Shown: one piece after another, positions 18,272-26,981 of the stretch
How positions within the stretch are numbered: position 1 is the first letter of the stretch
Layout of the letters: every line of letters begins with the position of its first letter
DNA from: Vibrio bathopelagicus
Lineage (GTDB): Bacteria > Pseudomonadota > Gammaproteobacteria > Enterobacterales > Vibrionaceae
DNA: 64,000 nucleotides
Assembly (NCBI RefSeq): GCF_014879975.1
Contig: NZ_CP062501.1
Span: 124,001-188,000, forward strand
Direction: 5' to 3'
Made by a program: the position numbers and the translations under genes
The notes under the pieces: generated by a model
What the model was told of the DNA's origin: nothing
Databases searched by the model: none
The model's input: only the letters and a program-made list of their open reading frames with translations

Positions 18272-19030
18272 ATGAAAAAACATCTTATCTTTGCATCCAT
18301 AGTCAGTTTGTTTTCAAGCAGTTATGCTTTTGCAAGCGAACCTCTTCACTACTACATTATTGCGAGCCAAGCGCAACCTTTTCAGATCGAAACTGACGGG
18401 TCATCTCACAGAGGCATGGTTTCAGATATTGTGGAAGCCGTATTCGATGACAGCCAGTATGAGATCAACTACCACACCTACCCTTTTAACCGAATGATCG
18501 ACAAGCTCGATGCTCGAGAAAACCCAAACTGGGTAACTTACGGCAGCCCAAGTTGGGGGAATATCCAGTCGGTTAACCTGTCTAAAGATCCGATTTACAA
18601 TGTAAAACACGTATTACTCAGCAGCGGTAAAAAGCCGTTTGAGTTCAATACAATCGACGATCTAGACGGAAAAGCCGTGGTATTGCTGGTGGGGTTTGAG
18701 TATCCGAACCTAGAGCCATACATCCAACAAGGCAAGCTTAACGAGATTCGAGTGAAAGATTACACGGCTGCGTTTCGAGTCCTGAACCGTACGCCCGGCG
18801 ACACCGTGTTTGTGGAAATGGAATCCCGAATCAAATACAACCTAAATGAGCAGAAGTTGAGTATTGATGACTACCAGATGCAAGAGTTTGGTTCAGTCAT
18901 CAATAACTACCCTATTCATTTGGCGTTTGACCCTGAGATGGAGCCTAAACTGCAAACCTTCATCGACCAACGCTTAGACCAAATGAAAGACGATGGGCAG
19001 CTCGACGACATCGTACAGAGTTACTTATAG
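18272..19030 (+). CDS. periplasmic solute-binding protein, family 3 type
   Basis: A 252-residue protein with a signal peptide (residues 1-21, ending YAFA-S). The rest has the layout of an amino-acid-type periplasmic binding domain, including the segment PFQIETDGSSHRGMVSDIVEAVF where these proteins contact the ligand. No ABC permease or ATPase lies near, so it is not an obvious transporter part. It is transcribed divergently from the hybrid kinase over an 82-bp gap, and may feed ligand information to that kinase. A strong terminator follows. Confidence 0.82.
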   Translation: MKKHLIFASIVSLFSSSYAFASEPLHYYIIASQAQPFQIETDGSSHRGMVSDIVEAVFDDSQYEINYHTYPFNRMIDKLDARENPNWVTYGSPSWGNIQSVNLSKDPIYNVKHVLLSSGKKPFEFNTIDDLDGKAVVLLVGFEYPNLEPYIQQGKLNEIRVKDYTAAFRVLNRTPGDTVFVEMESRIKYNLNEQKLSIDDYQMQEFGSVINNYPIHLAFDPEMEPKLQTFIDQRLDQMKDDGQLDDIVQSYL

Positions 19031-19114
19031 CACCAACGTAATGTAGAGCTTGGTTTGGTATTAAATAGCTTGGTAACGCTCTTTAGCTGTTGATACCTAA
19101 CTCTCTAAAACCTC

Positions 19115-19161
19115 AAAGGCCGCCCTGCTTAGCTTAATACTAAATGGCAGGGCGGCCTTTT
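19115..19161 (+). terminator. intrinsic terminator after the binding-protein gene
   Basis: A 13-14 bp GC-rich stem, AAAGGCCGCCCTGC against GCAGGGCGGCCTTT, with an 18-base loop and a short T-run. It can also stop minus-strand transcription. Confidence 0.85.
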
Positions 19162-19225
19162 AAATGCGGCTTTTAAATGCAGATAGCCGAACGCGAATAA
19201 ATCAGTGCGAAGCGATCAAATGCAG

Positions 19226-19687
19226 CTACTGAGTACGAAGCTGTTGTCGCACCGTCATCAGAATCTCACCCAGTCGATTCTCCCCTGTCCCATCACCGCC
19301 ATCTCCCCAAAAGTGATCTTTGTGAGAATGTTCTTTGATAACGCAATCTCCGGTGTTGGTGAGAAAGAAGGCAAATTGCGGATTCTGTTTAAATTTCTCG
19401 GTCACAATGAATCGCATCACTTCCACGCGGATGTCATACCAATCTTCACGTACTTGGTCTTCATAACGACGACTCAACGAAAATGCTTCAGCAGGCGAAC
19501 AGGCCTCCAAAATAGTATTGCGCAGTTCTTGAGAGGCGAACTTCATCGCTTGATAATAATGTTCACTGGTAGCCCACACTTGGTCATCGACCTTAATGGG
19601 GCAAGCCGCAAAATTTGAAAGGTATCCGTTTGGATCTTCAGGTTCATAAAACAACACTTCTTTGGCTTGAGCCACAGAATTAGACAT
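19226..19687 (-). CDS. NADAR-family protein (YbiA-like N-glycosidase)
   Basis: A 153-residue NADAR-domain protein. Characteristic segments are FYEPEDPNGYLSNFAACPI, VWATSEHYYQAMKF and the C-terminal HFWGDGGDGTGENRLGEILM. Enterobacterial YbiA acts as an N-glycosidase on early, reactive riboflavin intermediates (damage pre-emption), and other NADAR proteins act on ADP-ribosylated or NAD-derived substrates. I chose the start at 19687 because AAGGAGAAG lies directly upstream; the frame is open to 19762. It stands alone between two intergenic gaps. Confidence 0.88.
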   Translation of the reverse strand: MSNSVAQAKEVLFYEPEDPNGYLSNFAACPIKVDDQVWATSEHYYQAMKFASQELRNTILEACSPAEAFSLSRRYEDQVREDWYDIRVEVMRFIVTEKFKQNPQFAFFLTNTGDCVIKEHSHKDHFWGDGGDGTGENRLGEILMTVRQQLRTQ

Positions 19688-19950
19688 AGTCTTCTCCTTA
19701 CCAACGACATCGCATATTTTTGCTTTAACTTTAAAATTAGTGGCGTTGCATATTGCTGTCAAACAACTTAGTTCAAGAGTAAGCCATCAGCGCATTTTTA
19801 GCAGGAAAGGGAAGTGAGTTGAGGAGTTAAGTGAAATTTTATTGACTAAGAAAAGAACGGTATGTGTTTTTTTAAATTGCAGTTAACGAAATAAAATCTA
19901 TATAAATCAAAGGGTGGTAAGTAACCACCCTTGAAATACAGTTGGAAATT

Positions 19951-20145
19951 TTAGTGAATCAAGCCGAGATCTCTCGCTTCTTCCAGACTAAAACCGCTTT
20001 CTCTAATTTCTCTTAGAGTCTCGATACGACGACGAGCTTCAGCAGATTTCATTTTCTTTTCTGGTTTGAAAGATACTTCTTCTTCAGCATCCCACTTGTT
20101 TGCAATATTTGTCATTTCGTCATGGTTGATAGAATTAATGGACAT
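19951..20145 (-). CDS. small conserved charged protein, 64 aa, function unknown
   Basis: A 64-residue soluble protein starting MSINSINHDEMTNIANKWDA, with a basic, coiled-coil-prone second half (KSAEARRRIETLREIRESG) and the C-terminus LEEARDLGLIH. The strong GGAGG ribosome binding site at good spacing makes it a real gene despite its size. It loosely recalls the PA3496-type family of small proteins with an ARRRIE segment, but I cannot assign it. It is monocistronic and divergent from the Fur-controlled ABC genes. Confidence 0.7.
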   Translation of the reverse strand: MSINSINHDEMTNIANKWDAEEEVSFKPEKKMKSAEARRRIETLREIRESGFSLEEARDLGLIH

Positions 20146-20470
20146 GTTTTCCTCCGAAAAGCACCATGTAATGGACAGCTAATCTGTAGCAAAAGCTAAA
20201 TCACTTGTTAAGATATTCTGTACTGAAATGTGATGATTCCGACGCTTCACAAAGCTAATTAATAAATGCCTCATTTAAACTTTGCCAAAGCCAATTTCTG
20301 CAATTACATTTACAAGATTCCCCACTAGAAATGTGGTTTGATCTAACTCTCATTTTCTCCATTCTCAATCTTGCTTTTCCACTGAAATCTCATGAAATAA
20401 CCCTAGATTAATTTCGAGGCACTTCATTCTTTTTGTGCTCACTGCTTTTACTTAATTTACTTCATGCTAA

Positions 20471-20485
20471 TGATAATGGTTATCA
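20471..20485. promoter_or_regulatory. Fur box upstream of the ABC ATPase pair
   Basis: TGATAATGGTTATCA matches the 7-1-7 Fur consensus TGATAAT-N-ATTATCA at 13 of 14 fixed positions. It lies 22 bp before the start codon at 20508, a place where bound Fur-Fe2+ would block transcription. The region 20146-20470 shows no other gene or repeat. Confidence 0.75.
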
Positions 20486-20507
20486 ATATCATAACTGAGT
20501 ATTTAAT

Positions 20508-21332
20508 ATGTCTAGTGACCATTCAGAGACACCACTTCTCGAAGTGAAGAATTTATGTGTCGATTACATTACCGATAACGGCGATTTTAATGCCGTCAAA
20601 TCGGTAAGCTTTAACATCAATCAAGGGGAGATTTTCGGTTTGGCCGGCGAATCTGGGTGCGGAAAAAGTACCATCGCGTTTGCCATTAACCGTTTACACA
20701 AGCCGCCCGCTTTCATCTCGGGTGGAAAGATTATATTCAACGGGCAAGATCTGCTCAGTTTGTCTGACGACCACTTGAACACTTTGCGTTGGAGCGAAAT
20801 CGCCATGGTTTTCCAAAGTGCGATGAACTCACTCAATCCCGTCCTTCCTATTCAAGAGCAATTCGCTGATGTTTTGCGTCATCACAAAGGGATGACAGAC
20901 GAACAAGCTAAAGACCGCGCAGAGAAGCTCCTCGACCTTGTAAACATCCCTCGTAACCGTCTCACCGAATATCCACATCAATTCAGTGGTGGGATGCGTC
21001 AACGCTTAGTGATAGCCATCGCACTTGCCCTCAATCCCAAGTTGATCATCATGGACGAGCCGACAACGGCGCTGGATGTGGTTGTACAACGCGAGATTCT
21101 GCAGCAAATACACCAGCTCAGAGAAGAGTTTGGTTTCTCAATATTGTTCATCACCCACGACCTCGCCCTAATGAGCCAATTGTGTGATCGCATTGCCATC
21201 ATGCGTCACGGCCAAATAGTTGAAGTTAATCAAGCCCATGAGATCCGTAACAACCCTCAGCACTCCTACACCCAAAAACTTTGGAGTTCTTTCCCTAATA
21301 TTCACCAACAAGCTCACGCGACCGCGTGCTAG
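20508..21332 (+). CDS. ABC transporter ATP-binding protein, oligopeptide/dipeptide type (OppD/DppD-like)
   Basis: A 274-residue ABC ATPase of the peptide/nickel class. Walker A is GESGCGKST near residue 47, the Q-loop is AMVFQSAMNSLNP, the signature is FSGGMRQR near 158, and Walker B is LIIMDEPTTALD near 178. A typical C-terminal NPQHSYTQKLWSSFP segment follows. It overlaps nothing upstream and is the first gene behind a Fur box, so it is likely induced when iron is scarce. The absence of permease and binding-protein genes is odd for this class. Siderophore, nickel or peptide uptake are all possible. Confidence 0.9.
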   Translation: MSSDHSETPLLEVKNLCVDYITDNGDFNAVKSVSFNINQGEIFGLAGESGCGKSTIAFAINRLHKPPAFISGGKIIFNGQDLLSLSDDHLNTLRWSEIAMVFQSAMNSLNPVLPIQEQFADVLRHHKGMTDEQAKDRAEKLLDLVNIPRNRLTEYPHQFSGGMRQRLVIAIALALNPKLIIMDEPTTALDVVVQREILQQIHQLREEFGFSILFITHDLALMSQLCDRIAIMRHGQIVEVNQAHEIRNNPQHSYTQKLWSSFPNIHQQAHATAC

Positions 21333-21340
21333 GAGGCTCC

Positions 21341-22273
21341 ATGACACAACCAATTATCCAAGTAAAAAACCTGGTCAAAGAGTTCGCCGTGGGTGGCGGC
21401 TTTGGTAAAGAAGACATATTTAGAGCACTACATGGCGTGAGTTTCGATATCTATGCCGGAAAAACGTTGGCTCTGGTTGGGGAGTCAGGCTGCGGCAAAA
21501 GCACTTGTGCTCGATTGATGACCAAGGTCTACCCTGCTACCGAAGGGGAGATTCTGTTCAACGGCAAAGACATCTCGACGCTCAACAGCCGTAAAGATAT
21601 CTTGGATTACCGCAGCCGCGTACAAATGATATTTCAAGACCCATTTGGCTCACTTAATCCAACTCACACCATTGAGCACCACTTAACGCGCCCGCTAAAA
21701 ATCCATAAGCAAGTCGCCAATAAAGAGGCGCTAGTCGCTCGTCTAAAAGAATTATTAGCGCTGGTGGAGTTACCCCTAGATACACTCTCTAAATACCCTC
21801 ACGAGCTCAGTGGTGGCCAAAGACAGCGCGTTAACCTAGCAAGAGCACTCGCCGTTGGCGCAGAAGTCATCTTAGCTGACGAACCGACCTCAATGTTGGA
21901 TGTATCGATAAGGCTTGGGGTGCTTAATCTTATGCAGAGAATGAAGAAAGAACTTGGCATCGGATTTTTGTATATTACTCATGATCTTGCGACTGCTCAT
22001 TACATCGCCGAAGAGACGGCTGTTATGTACAAAGGCCAGATCGTCGAATGGGGATCAACCCAGTCGATCTTAACCAATCCGCAACACCCATATACGAAAC
22101 TGTTGATCTCAGCGGTACCGGATCCTGATCTGCCATTTGGCGAACTTGTCAAAAATGAACCAAACTATTCAGTGAACGCTGATCGAATACGAGAGCAGAG
22201 CAGTGAAATACAGCATGAAATCAAACAAGTTTCTGATAATCACTTTGTAAAACAGTGGGATAATGTTGCATGA
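21341..22273 (+). CDS. ABC transporter ATP-binding protein, oligopeptide/dipeptide type (OppF/DppF-like)
   Basis: A 310-residue partner ATPase. Walker A is GESGCGKST near residue 52, the Q-loop is QMIFQDPFGSLNP, the signature is LSGGQRQR near 151, and Walker B is VILADEPTSMLD near 171. The start at 21341 follows an AGGAGG ribosome binding site that overlaps the end of the first ATPase gene; a GTG at 21326 would add five residues. It likely forms a heterodimer with the preceding protein. The C-terminal extension after residue 265 is unusually long and polar. Confidence 0.9.
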   Translation: MTQPIIQVKNLVKEFAVGGGFGKEDIFRALHGVSFDIYAGKTLALVGESGCGKSTCARLMTKVYPATEGEILFNGKDISTLNSRKDILDYRSRVQMIFQDPFGSLNPTHTIEHHLTRPLKIHKQVANKEALVARLKELLALVELPLDTLSKYPHELSGGQRQRVNLARALAVGAEVILADEPTSMLDVSIRLGVLNLMQRMKKELGIGFLYITHDLATAHYIAEETAVMYKGQIVEWGSTQSILTNPQHPYTKLLISAVPDPDLPFGELVKNEPNYSVNADRIREQSSEIQHEIKQVSDNHFVKQWDNVA

Positions 22274-22746
22274 ATGAACTAGACACTTGGTTAGAGCGGA
22301 TCGGAGATTGGTACAAAGACCGAAAGCATGATCAAGTGGACCGGTTAGAACCTTTGATCTTAACGCCTCCAGATGCACTCTGGGGGCCATTGATCACGGA
22401 TGAGCAAAGCAAAGGCATCGCATGTTGGTTAGACGGGTGCCTGCGAATCTTCGACCATTCACGCTACGATTCACCAAATAAGGCATACCAATTCTTACAG
22501 CTTGCCTACGGTAAGCTGCAACAAGTGGTGTCTAATCCAGCCAGCGAAATGGAACTTAAAGATTGGTGTATGAAACGAATGCAGCACCTTGCGGTACTAA
22601 GCCTGGAGTTTTGCAACCAGCAAAGTCATAGCGGTTGGCAAGAGCAGTCCCATCAACTAATTAATGCCCATGTCCAGTTTATGGCTGCGCATGCTTGGAA
22701 TGAACCTCGGAACAATGATCAAGGAGCTTGGATTGCTTCACATTAA
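22270..22746 (+). CDS. conserved hypothetical protein, 158 aa, in Fur-controlled ABC operon
   Basis: The start overlaps the stop of the second ATPase by 4 bp (ATGA), so this gene belongs to the same Fur-controlled unit. The protein is soluble and predicted helical, rich in Trp, Gln and His, without a signal peptide, membrane segment or recognised domain; a Cys is found in IACWLDGC and another in LEFCNQQ. Because it is translationally coupled to iron-regulated ABC ATPases, a role connected with that transporter or its cargo is likely. I do not recognise the family. Confidence 0.75.
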   Translation: MNELDTWLERIGDWYKDRKHDQVDRLEPLILTPPDALWGPLITDEQSKGIACWLDGCLRIFDHSRYDSPNKAYQFLQLAYGKLQQVVSNPASEMELKDWCMKRMQHLAVLSLEFCNQQSHSGWQEQSHQLINAHVQFMAAHAWNEPRNNDQGAWIASH

Positions 22747-22768
22747 GATCTACCCAAGCACCCAATAC

Positions 22769-22797
22769 GCCCTCAAACCAGTTTGAAATATGAGGGC
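22769..22797. terminator. hairpin after the Fur-controlled operon
   Basis: GCCCTCA pairs with TGAGGGC, with AAAC/GTTT extending inside the loop. It lies 22 bp after the stop of the 158-aa gene and just before the convergent lipoprotein gene. There is no T-run, so termination strength is uncertain. Confidence 0.5.
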
Positions 22798-22815
22798 ACA
22801 AACTTAAGCTTTGTA

Positions 22816-24372
22816 TCAGATATCAATATCCGCCACATACTTAAAGTCAGAAGTATTTAGGCATGTAGTATCTAAGGTGAGCATATTCTCGGGCTCATTG
22901 ATCGAGCTAAGAATCAAATTTTTCAGGCAAGGAACCCAATCTTGGGCATCCGTCAAAATACCATGAGAACCTTGATCGTAGGTCAAGCTAAGCATATTCG
23001 AGAATTTCTTAGCAGAAACATCAGCTAATCTAGGTGGAGTAATACCGTCATTCGCACCGTTGAGAACGAGTACGGGATAATCAACCTTCTCCATAGAAGC
23101 ATAAGAGCTGCTAGATACTGGCTCAATATCCAAAGCTTGGCACGCTTCAAGAGTCAACCCAAAATGAGTACTATTATCTACTACATTTTGTACATCCGTT
23201 CCCCACTTTGCACGACTCTCATGATAGCTTGTGTAGTACTTCTGTTTAACTGGCTCCTCTGCACAAATATTTGCTAACCCCATGGCTGCAAATTGGCTTG
23301 GATTAGAGGGGTCATAAGCATTGGCCTTAAGAGCAATCAATGCGTCTAACCCTGTTTCTATTTCTTCTTTAGTTAATTTTACCAATTCAACTGGGTTGAA
23401 TTTACCAGCTGCGGGTATACTGTCATCGCGACGCATGCTTCTTGTGGTCAAGTAGCTAACAAAAAAATCATGGTACTTCTCATCAATCTGAGCAAATTTT
23501 GTATTTAAGTCAGATTTAAATTTCGTTTCATCGCAGTACCCAGTACTACGCGCGCACACTTCTAGGACCCTATCTAGCGCTTCATAGTTTGACCAAGGCA
23601 TATCCTTAATGCCATTCATTTCGATGGGGAATACGCCGTCTAGTACCATCATTTGAATTGTATTGGATGCCTGATACCCTGCTTTAATCTGTTTTTGCTC
23701 TTCACGAGCCATTGTCATAGCTAGACGGGTTCCATATGACACACCATAAAGCTTCCACCCACCGTCTATTTCTTTAACTTCAGAGAGTTTCTTCTCTAGC
23801 AACAGTAAGTCTAATGCATTGTTTATATTAGCATATTGGTTAAAATCCACGCCGTCGTTGACATATTTATCCTTGCAACCTTTAATCTGCTGAGCAGTAC
23901 CAGAGTCTTCAAATTCACAGCTCAAAGAGGGAGTAGAATACCCGGTACCACGTTGATCAACAAAATAGATGTCATGATTAGCCGATAAAACGGAAAGATC
24001 ATTTTCAATTTCTTGAGCCCAATCAATAGACATACCGCCTGGCCCACCATTAAGGTGTAAGAAGGCGCCTTTTTTTGGTCCCAGCGAAAGAGTTTTAGCA
24101 ACCGCAACTTTAATTTTTTTCCCCTCTGGCTGCATGTAGTCTTCCGGCACCTCTAGAAGCCAACAACTATCAACCGTCTTGGGCTTAACATAGTTCTTGC
24201 CAACCAATTGTAGTTGATTACATTGCACCGTCTGCAGTTGAACCGACACATTTGATAGCGTTGATAAGTTTACTAGGCTAGTACCGGTTACTGATGGAGT
24301 ACTGCCTTCATCCCCTCCTCCACATCCAGCAATAGCTGTTGCAATCACTAATACTGCTAATTTCCTATTCAT
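22816..24372 (-). CDS. secreted alpha/beta hydrolase lipoprotein (prolyl/tripeptidyl aminopeptidase-like)
   Basis: A 518-residue protein with a lipoprotein signal peptide (AIAGC, acylated Cys17) followed by a Gly/Ser linker, so it is anchored in the envelope. The body is an alpha/beta hydrolase: oxyanion-region HLNGGPGG near 107-114, VDQRGTGYS near 138-146, and nucleophile Ser212 in YGVSYG. The Asp is in NGANDGITPP near residue 445 and the His is in DQGSHGIL. The layout with a C-terminal TAP-like segment is that of proline iminopeptidase and tripeptidyl aminopeptidase relatives, so peptide-bond cleavage is the best guess; an esterase is the alternative. Confidence 0.85.
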   Translation of the reverse strand: MNRKLAVLVIATAIAGCGGGDEGSTPSVTGTSLVNLSTLSNVSVQLQTVQCNQLQLVGKNYVKPKTVDSCWLLEVPEDYMQPEGKKIKVAVAKTLSLGPKKGAFLHLNGGPGGMSIDWAQEIENDLSVLSANHDIYFVDQRGTGYSTPSLSCEFEDSGTAQQIKGCKDKYVNDGVDFNQYANINNALDLLLLEKKLSEVKEIDGGWKLYGVSYGTRLAMTMAREEQKQIKAGYQASNTIQMMVLDGVFPIEMNGIKDMPWSNYEALDRVLEVCARSTGYCDETKFKSDLNTKFAQIDEKYHDFFVSYLTTRSMRRDDSIPAAGKFNPVELVKLTKEEIETGLDALIALKANAYDPSNPSQFAAMGLANICAEEPVKQKYYTSYHESRAKWGTDVQNVVDNSTHFGLTLEACQALDIEPVSSSSYASMEKVDYPVLVLNGANDGITPPRLADVSAKKFSNMLSLTYDQGSHGILTDAQDWVPCLKNLILSSINEPENMLTLDTTCLNTSDFKYVADIDI

Positions 24373-24492
24373 CTACTAAACATCCCTACAAAAATATAAT
24401 TAGGGGAGAGTATTATTGATTTTTACAATTAAACATGAAAAGAATGGACTTGATAATTGCACCTTTTATATTTTAAGAAGCAATAAATACGG

Positions 24493-24527
24493 AACGACGA
24501 TCAAGGGGCGATGCCTTGATCATCGTT
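24493..24527. repeat. long inverted repeat containing an RctB-like motif
   Basis: Arms AACGACGATCAAGG and CCTTGATCATCGTT pair at 13 of 14 positions around a seven-base loop. The right arm read on the minus strand gives CGATGATCAAGG, close to the RctB 12-mer core found in the origin (ACGATGATCA). Confidence 0.6.
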
Positions 24528-24561
24528 ACGGGGTGAGTATGTTATTCGATGGATTTCAGGC

Positions 24562-24591
24562 AAAAAAAAAGCGAGTCCCTTGGGAACTCGC
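24562..24591 (-). terminator. intrinsic terminator downstream of rctB
   Basis: Arms GCGAGT/ACTCGC, extended inside by CCC/GGG, are followed on the minus strand by nine T residues. It lies 200 bp beyond the rctB stop and is the first strong terminator for rctB transcripts. Confidence 0.82.
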
Positions 24592-24717
24592 GAAAATCTA
24601 TTCAGTATGATGTAACAAAATATGAGCCAATCTATTAATCATAAGAAAGGACAAAGGTTGTCTATTCGGGATAAATAATAATCAACTAGGTGCTCTATAT
24701 TGTCATCACATTGTCAG

Positions 24718-24748
24718 CATTAGGTGCGGTTATTATCAGCACCTAATG
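24718..24748. repeat. perfect 10-bp inverted repeat just downstream of rctB
   Basis: CATTAGGTGC and GCACCTAATG flank an 11-base spacer, 43 bp beyond the rctB stop. There is no T-run, so it may be an RNA hairpin protecting the mRNA end or a protein site rather than a terminator. A partial copy, CTAGGTGC, lies at 24686. Confidence 0.55.
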
Positions 24749-24790
24749 ATGTTCAGATCATCCATTCAGCGACGACTATAGGACTCAAGG

Positions 24791-26770
24791 TTAGTGGCCA
24801 ATCGCCATTTCATCGAGCGCTAAGAACACATTCTCATCCAAGTGGCCTTCATGAACTTGCTTGCATACCTTGCGACGCACGGCCAAGCCAGAAATAAGAC
24901 GCTCAATTGAAAGGTGTCGATTACTGGTACTATCACGGTCATTGTAGAGTTCGATCAGCTTACTCAATGTTTCGTAAGGAATCACATCCTCTCCAACTCT
25001 TAACCAGTCAAGCTTCTCAATGAGCTCTGAGCACTCTTCCTTGATTGAGGCATGCGAGTGCCCGGTCATTGCTGATAAAGCCGTTATACTGCGTTCTAAA
25101 GCCTCTGAAGAGGTATATTTAGATAGGGTTATCATGATTTCGTCAGCATTGATCTCAACAGAGTGCTTACGTTGTTTTACTCTGCGCCCTAGCTTGCCTC
25201 TTGGTGAAGGGGCTTTGCGCTGAATAGGTTCAAATTCGCCATCAATGATTTCAGATAACTCTTCCAGCTTTTGCTTGGACACCATTTCATTGCGCAGTGG
25301 GTTCGGCAATGTTGGCGCCATATTTCGCTTACCAGCGTTGGTGGTGCGCGCTCTTGAGTAACGCAGCACTTCTTCAACGTTACATTTGATATCGACCTGA
25401 TAATCGGTGGTCTTGCCTTTTTCGATCAACGCAGTGATCGTCAGGTGGTAACCCCACAGGTTGACGAGGAAGGTATCTTCTTGCTCCCCTACCTCACCCA
25501 GTTTTCTCAGTTCGCGGATCAGATCCATCGAAAAACGACGCCAATCAATGTTACGCGCCAATTTTTGATTCAATTCGCTCAATAGCATGCAATCAGAGTG
25601 ACGACGCGCCATACGGCTTCTGAAGTAAGAATACATTTGGAAGACCAAGGTATGCTGCTTCAGGATCTCTGGTGGGAACAGGAAGAAATAATCGCGCGTG
25701 AGCAGCTCTTCATAGAACGATGGCTCCCATACCAAGATGTATAGGTTCGGTTTAATGCGAATTTCGCCGTCAGAGCCCTCTGTAGGCGCTTCTTCCGATG
25801 CAGTGATGGTTCTAGCTAAGAATCGGAAACGGTCGCTCTTAAAGCCTTCTGGCATGTTCTCACTAAGCCAACGGCCAGTAAGCTCATGCAACTGAAAATC
25901 AGTAAACTCAATGCGGTCAATGCTGTCTCGGATAGAGTCACGAGCCGGGCCGCTGTCTTTCTTGCCACGTAAGGAAAGAATATCCGTGATGTAGAGCGGT
26001 GTTTTGTTTGGTGTGTGCTTCGCATCTAGATGGTAATCGTCTTGATGATGATCGTGGTATTGAACTGTCAACGTGAATAACGCGAATAACGTCATCAGAT
26101 CATCAACGGTCATAATGTTTTTTGAAGATCGTGTTTCGATCACCGCTCGAGTTCCCGAGATCGAAACCATCGATTTCTGGTAGCTCTTACGTGTTCTAGG
26201 AGGCGCCAACGCTTGATCGATAATCCCAGCCCAATTGGTTGGTGAGACAATGAATTGATCCGCTTCATCTTTCATCGTCGGTGGAGTATTAAGACCGTGT
26301 TCATTCAATAAACGTTTGTTTACTTTGGTTTGAGCGAGGGCTTTAGAACGCTTTTGCTTTTCGTTTTGTTTCACACTTTCAGTCACTAAGCTGGTGGCAC
26401 CTAGCACTGATATCAACTGATTGGGATTAACAAAGCGATGTAGCATGGTTTTACCCGCAAGGCCTTCTTCAAAGCGAACTGGGATTTGCTTGAAAAGTCC
26501 GATACTTACAGCAGCTCTGAGTCTTTGTTGCAAGGCAGCACGTGTAACTTGTCCATCGGTTGATTCGATAATTTCAGTAGTTGAAACGTATCCATCTTTG
26601 CTGCTAAATCCGCGAAGTGAAATTAGGTTGAGAAGTTCAACGATGCTTTTCGTGACCCCTTTGAAGTGTTGATATTGTTCTATCCATTCAACGGCTGTTT
26701 CAGATACCTCAAATAAATGACCATCTTTGTGGCTTCGTGCCTTAATTAACAATTTCTCTTCTGGTTTCAT
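24791..26770 (-). CDS. rctB: chromosome II replication initiator RctB
   Basis: A 659-residue protein matching the length and sequence character of Vibrio RctB, the initiator specific to the second chromosome. The N-terminus MKPEEKLLIKARSHKDGHLF, winged-helix-rich central parts and the basic C-terminal linker PRGKLGRRVKQRKHS fit. RctB binds 12-mer iterons to unwind the origin and 39-mer sites that inhibit initiation, and it represses its own promoter. The gene faces away from the origin array, with the regulatory region at 26771-26960. It is found only in Vibrionaceae, which fixes the replicon identity. Confidence 0.97.
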   Translation of the reverse strand: MKPEEKLLIKARSHKDGHLFEVSETAVEWIEQYQHFKGVTKSIVELLNLISLRGFSSKDGYVSTTEIIESTDGQVTRAALQQRLRAAVSIGLFKQIPVRFEEGLAGKTMLHRFVNPNQLISVLGATSLVTESVKQNEKQKRSKALAQTKVNKRLLNEHGLNTPPTMKDEADQFIVSPTNWAGIIDQALAPPRTRKSYQKSMVSISGTRAVIETRSSKNIMTVDDLMTLFALFTLTVQYHDHHQDDYHLDAKHTPNKTPLYITDILSLRGKKDSGPARDSIRDSIDRIEFTDFQLHELTGRWLSENMPEGFKSDRFRFLARTITASEEAPTEGSDGEIRIKPNLYILVWEPSFYEELLTRDYFFLFPPEILKQHTLVFQMYSYFRSRMARRHSDCMLLSELNQKLARNIDWRRFSMDLIRELRKLGEVGEQEDTFLVNLWGYHLTITALIEKGKTTDYQVDIKCNVEEVLRYSRARTTNAGKRNMAPTLPNPLRNEMVSKQKLEELSEIIDGEFEPIQRKAPSPRGKLGRRVKQRKHSVEINADEIMITLSKYTSSEALERSITALSAMTGHSHASIKEECSELIEKLDWLRVGEDVIPYETLSKLIELYNDRDSTSNRHLSIERLISGLAVRRKVCKQVHEGHLDENVFLALDEMAIGH

Positions 26771-26880
26771 TTTTGATCCGTATCACACTAACCGTAATTT
26801 CACTATAGTTCCTGAATGATAAAGAAAGAATGATCATAAATAAAGAGAATTTATTGGCTTTTAAATAACTGATCTTTCTG

Positions 26881-26934
26881 ATTAATATGATCTTAAATGA
26901 TTAAGTGATCTAATGATCCGGGCGATCATTTGCT
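26881..26934. promoter_or_regulatory. GATC-rich rctB promoter/autoregulation region
   Basis: Four GATC sites lie within about 40 bp (ATGATCT, GTGATCT, ATGATCC, CGATCAT). The CTAATGATCCGGGCGATCATT segment recalls a shortened long-type RctB site. In V. cholerae a truncated 39-mer in the rctB promoter mediates autorepression, and Dam methylation of the GATCs is required for RctB binding. A further ATGATCAT is at 26830. Confidence 0.6.
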
Positions 26935-26981
26935 TTTAACTCACTGAATTTAAAGTATTAAAAAAAATCCGTTTGGAAAGC

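Larger units (their letters stand above)
24373..24790. other. intergenic region between rctB and the lipoprotein gene
   Basis: No supported gene lies in these 418 bp; a 64-codon open frame at 24416-24610 runs through the terminator hairpin and has no ribosome binding site. The region holds three inverted repeats, at 24493-24527, 24562-24591 and 24718-24748, listed separately. Confidence 0.6.

Noticed and set aside
24416..24610. 64-codon open frame between rctB and the lipoprotein gene
   Set aside because: It runs straight through the T9 terminator hairpin and the long inverted repeat, with no ribosome binding site.
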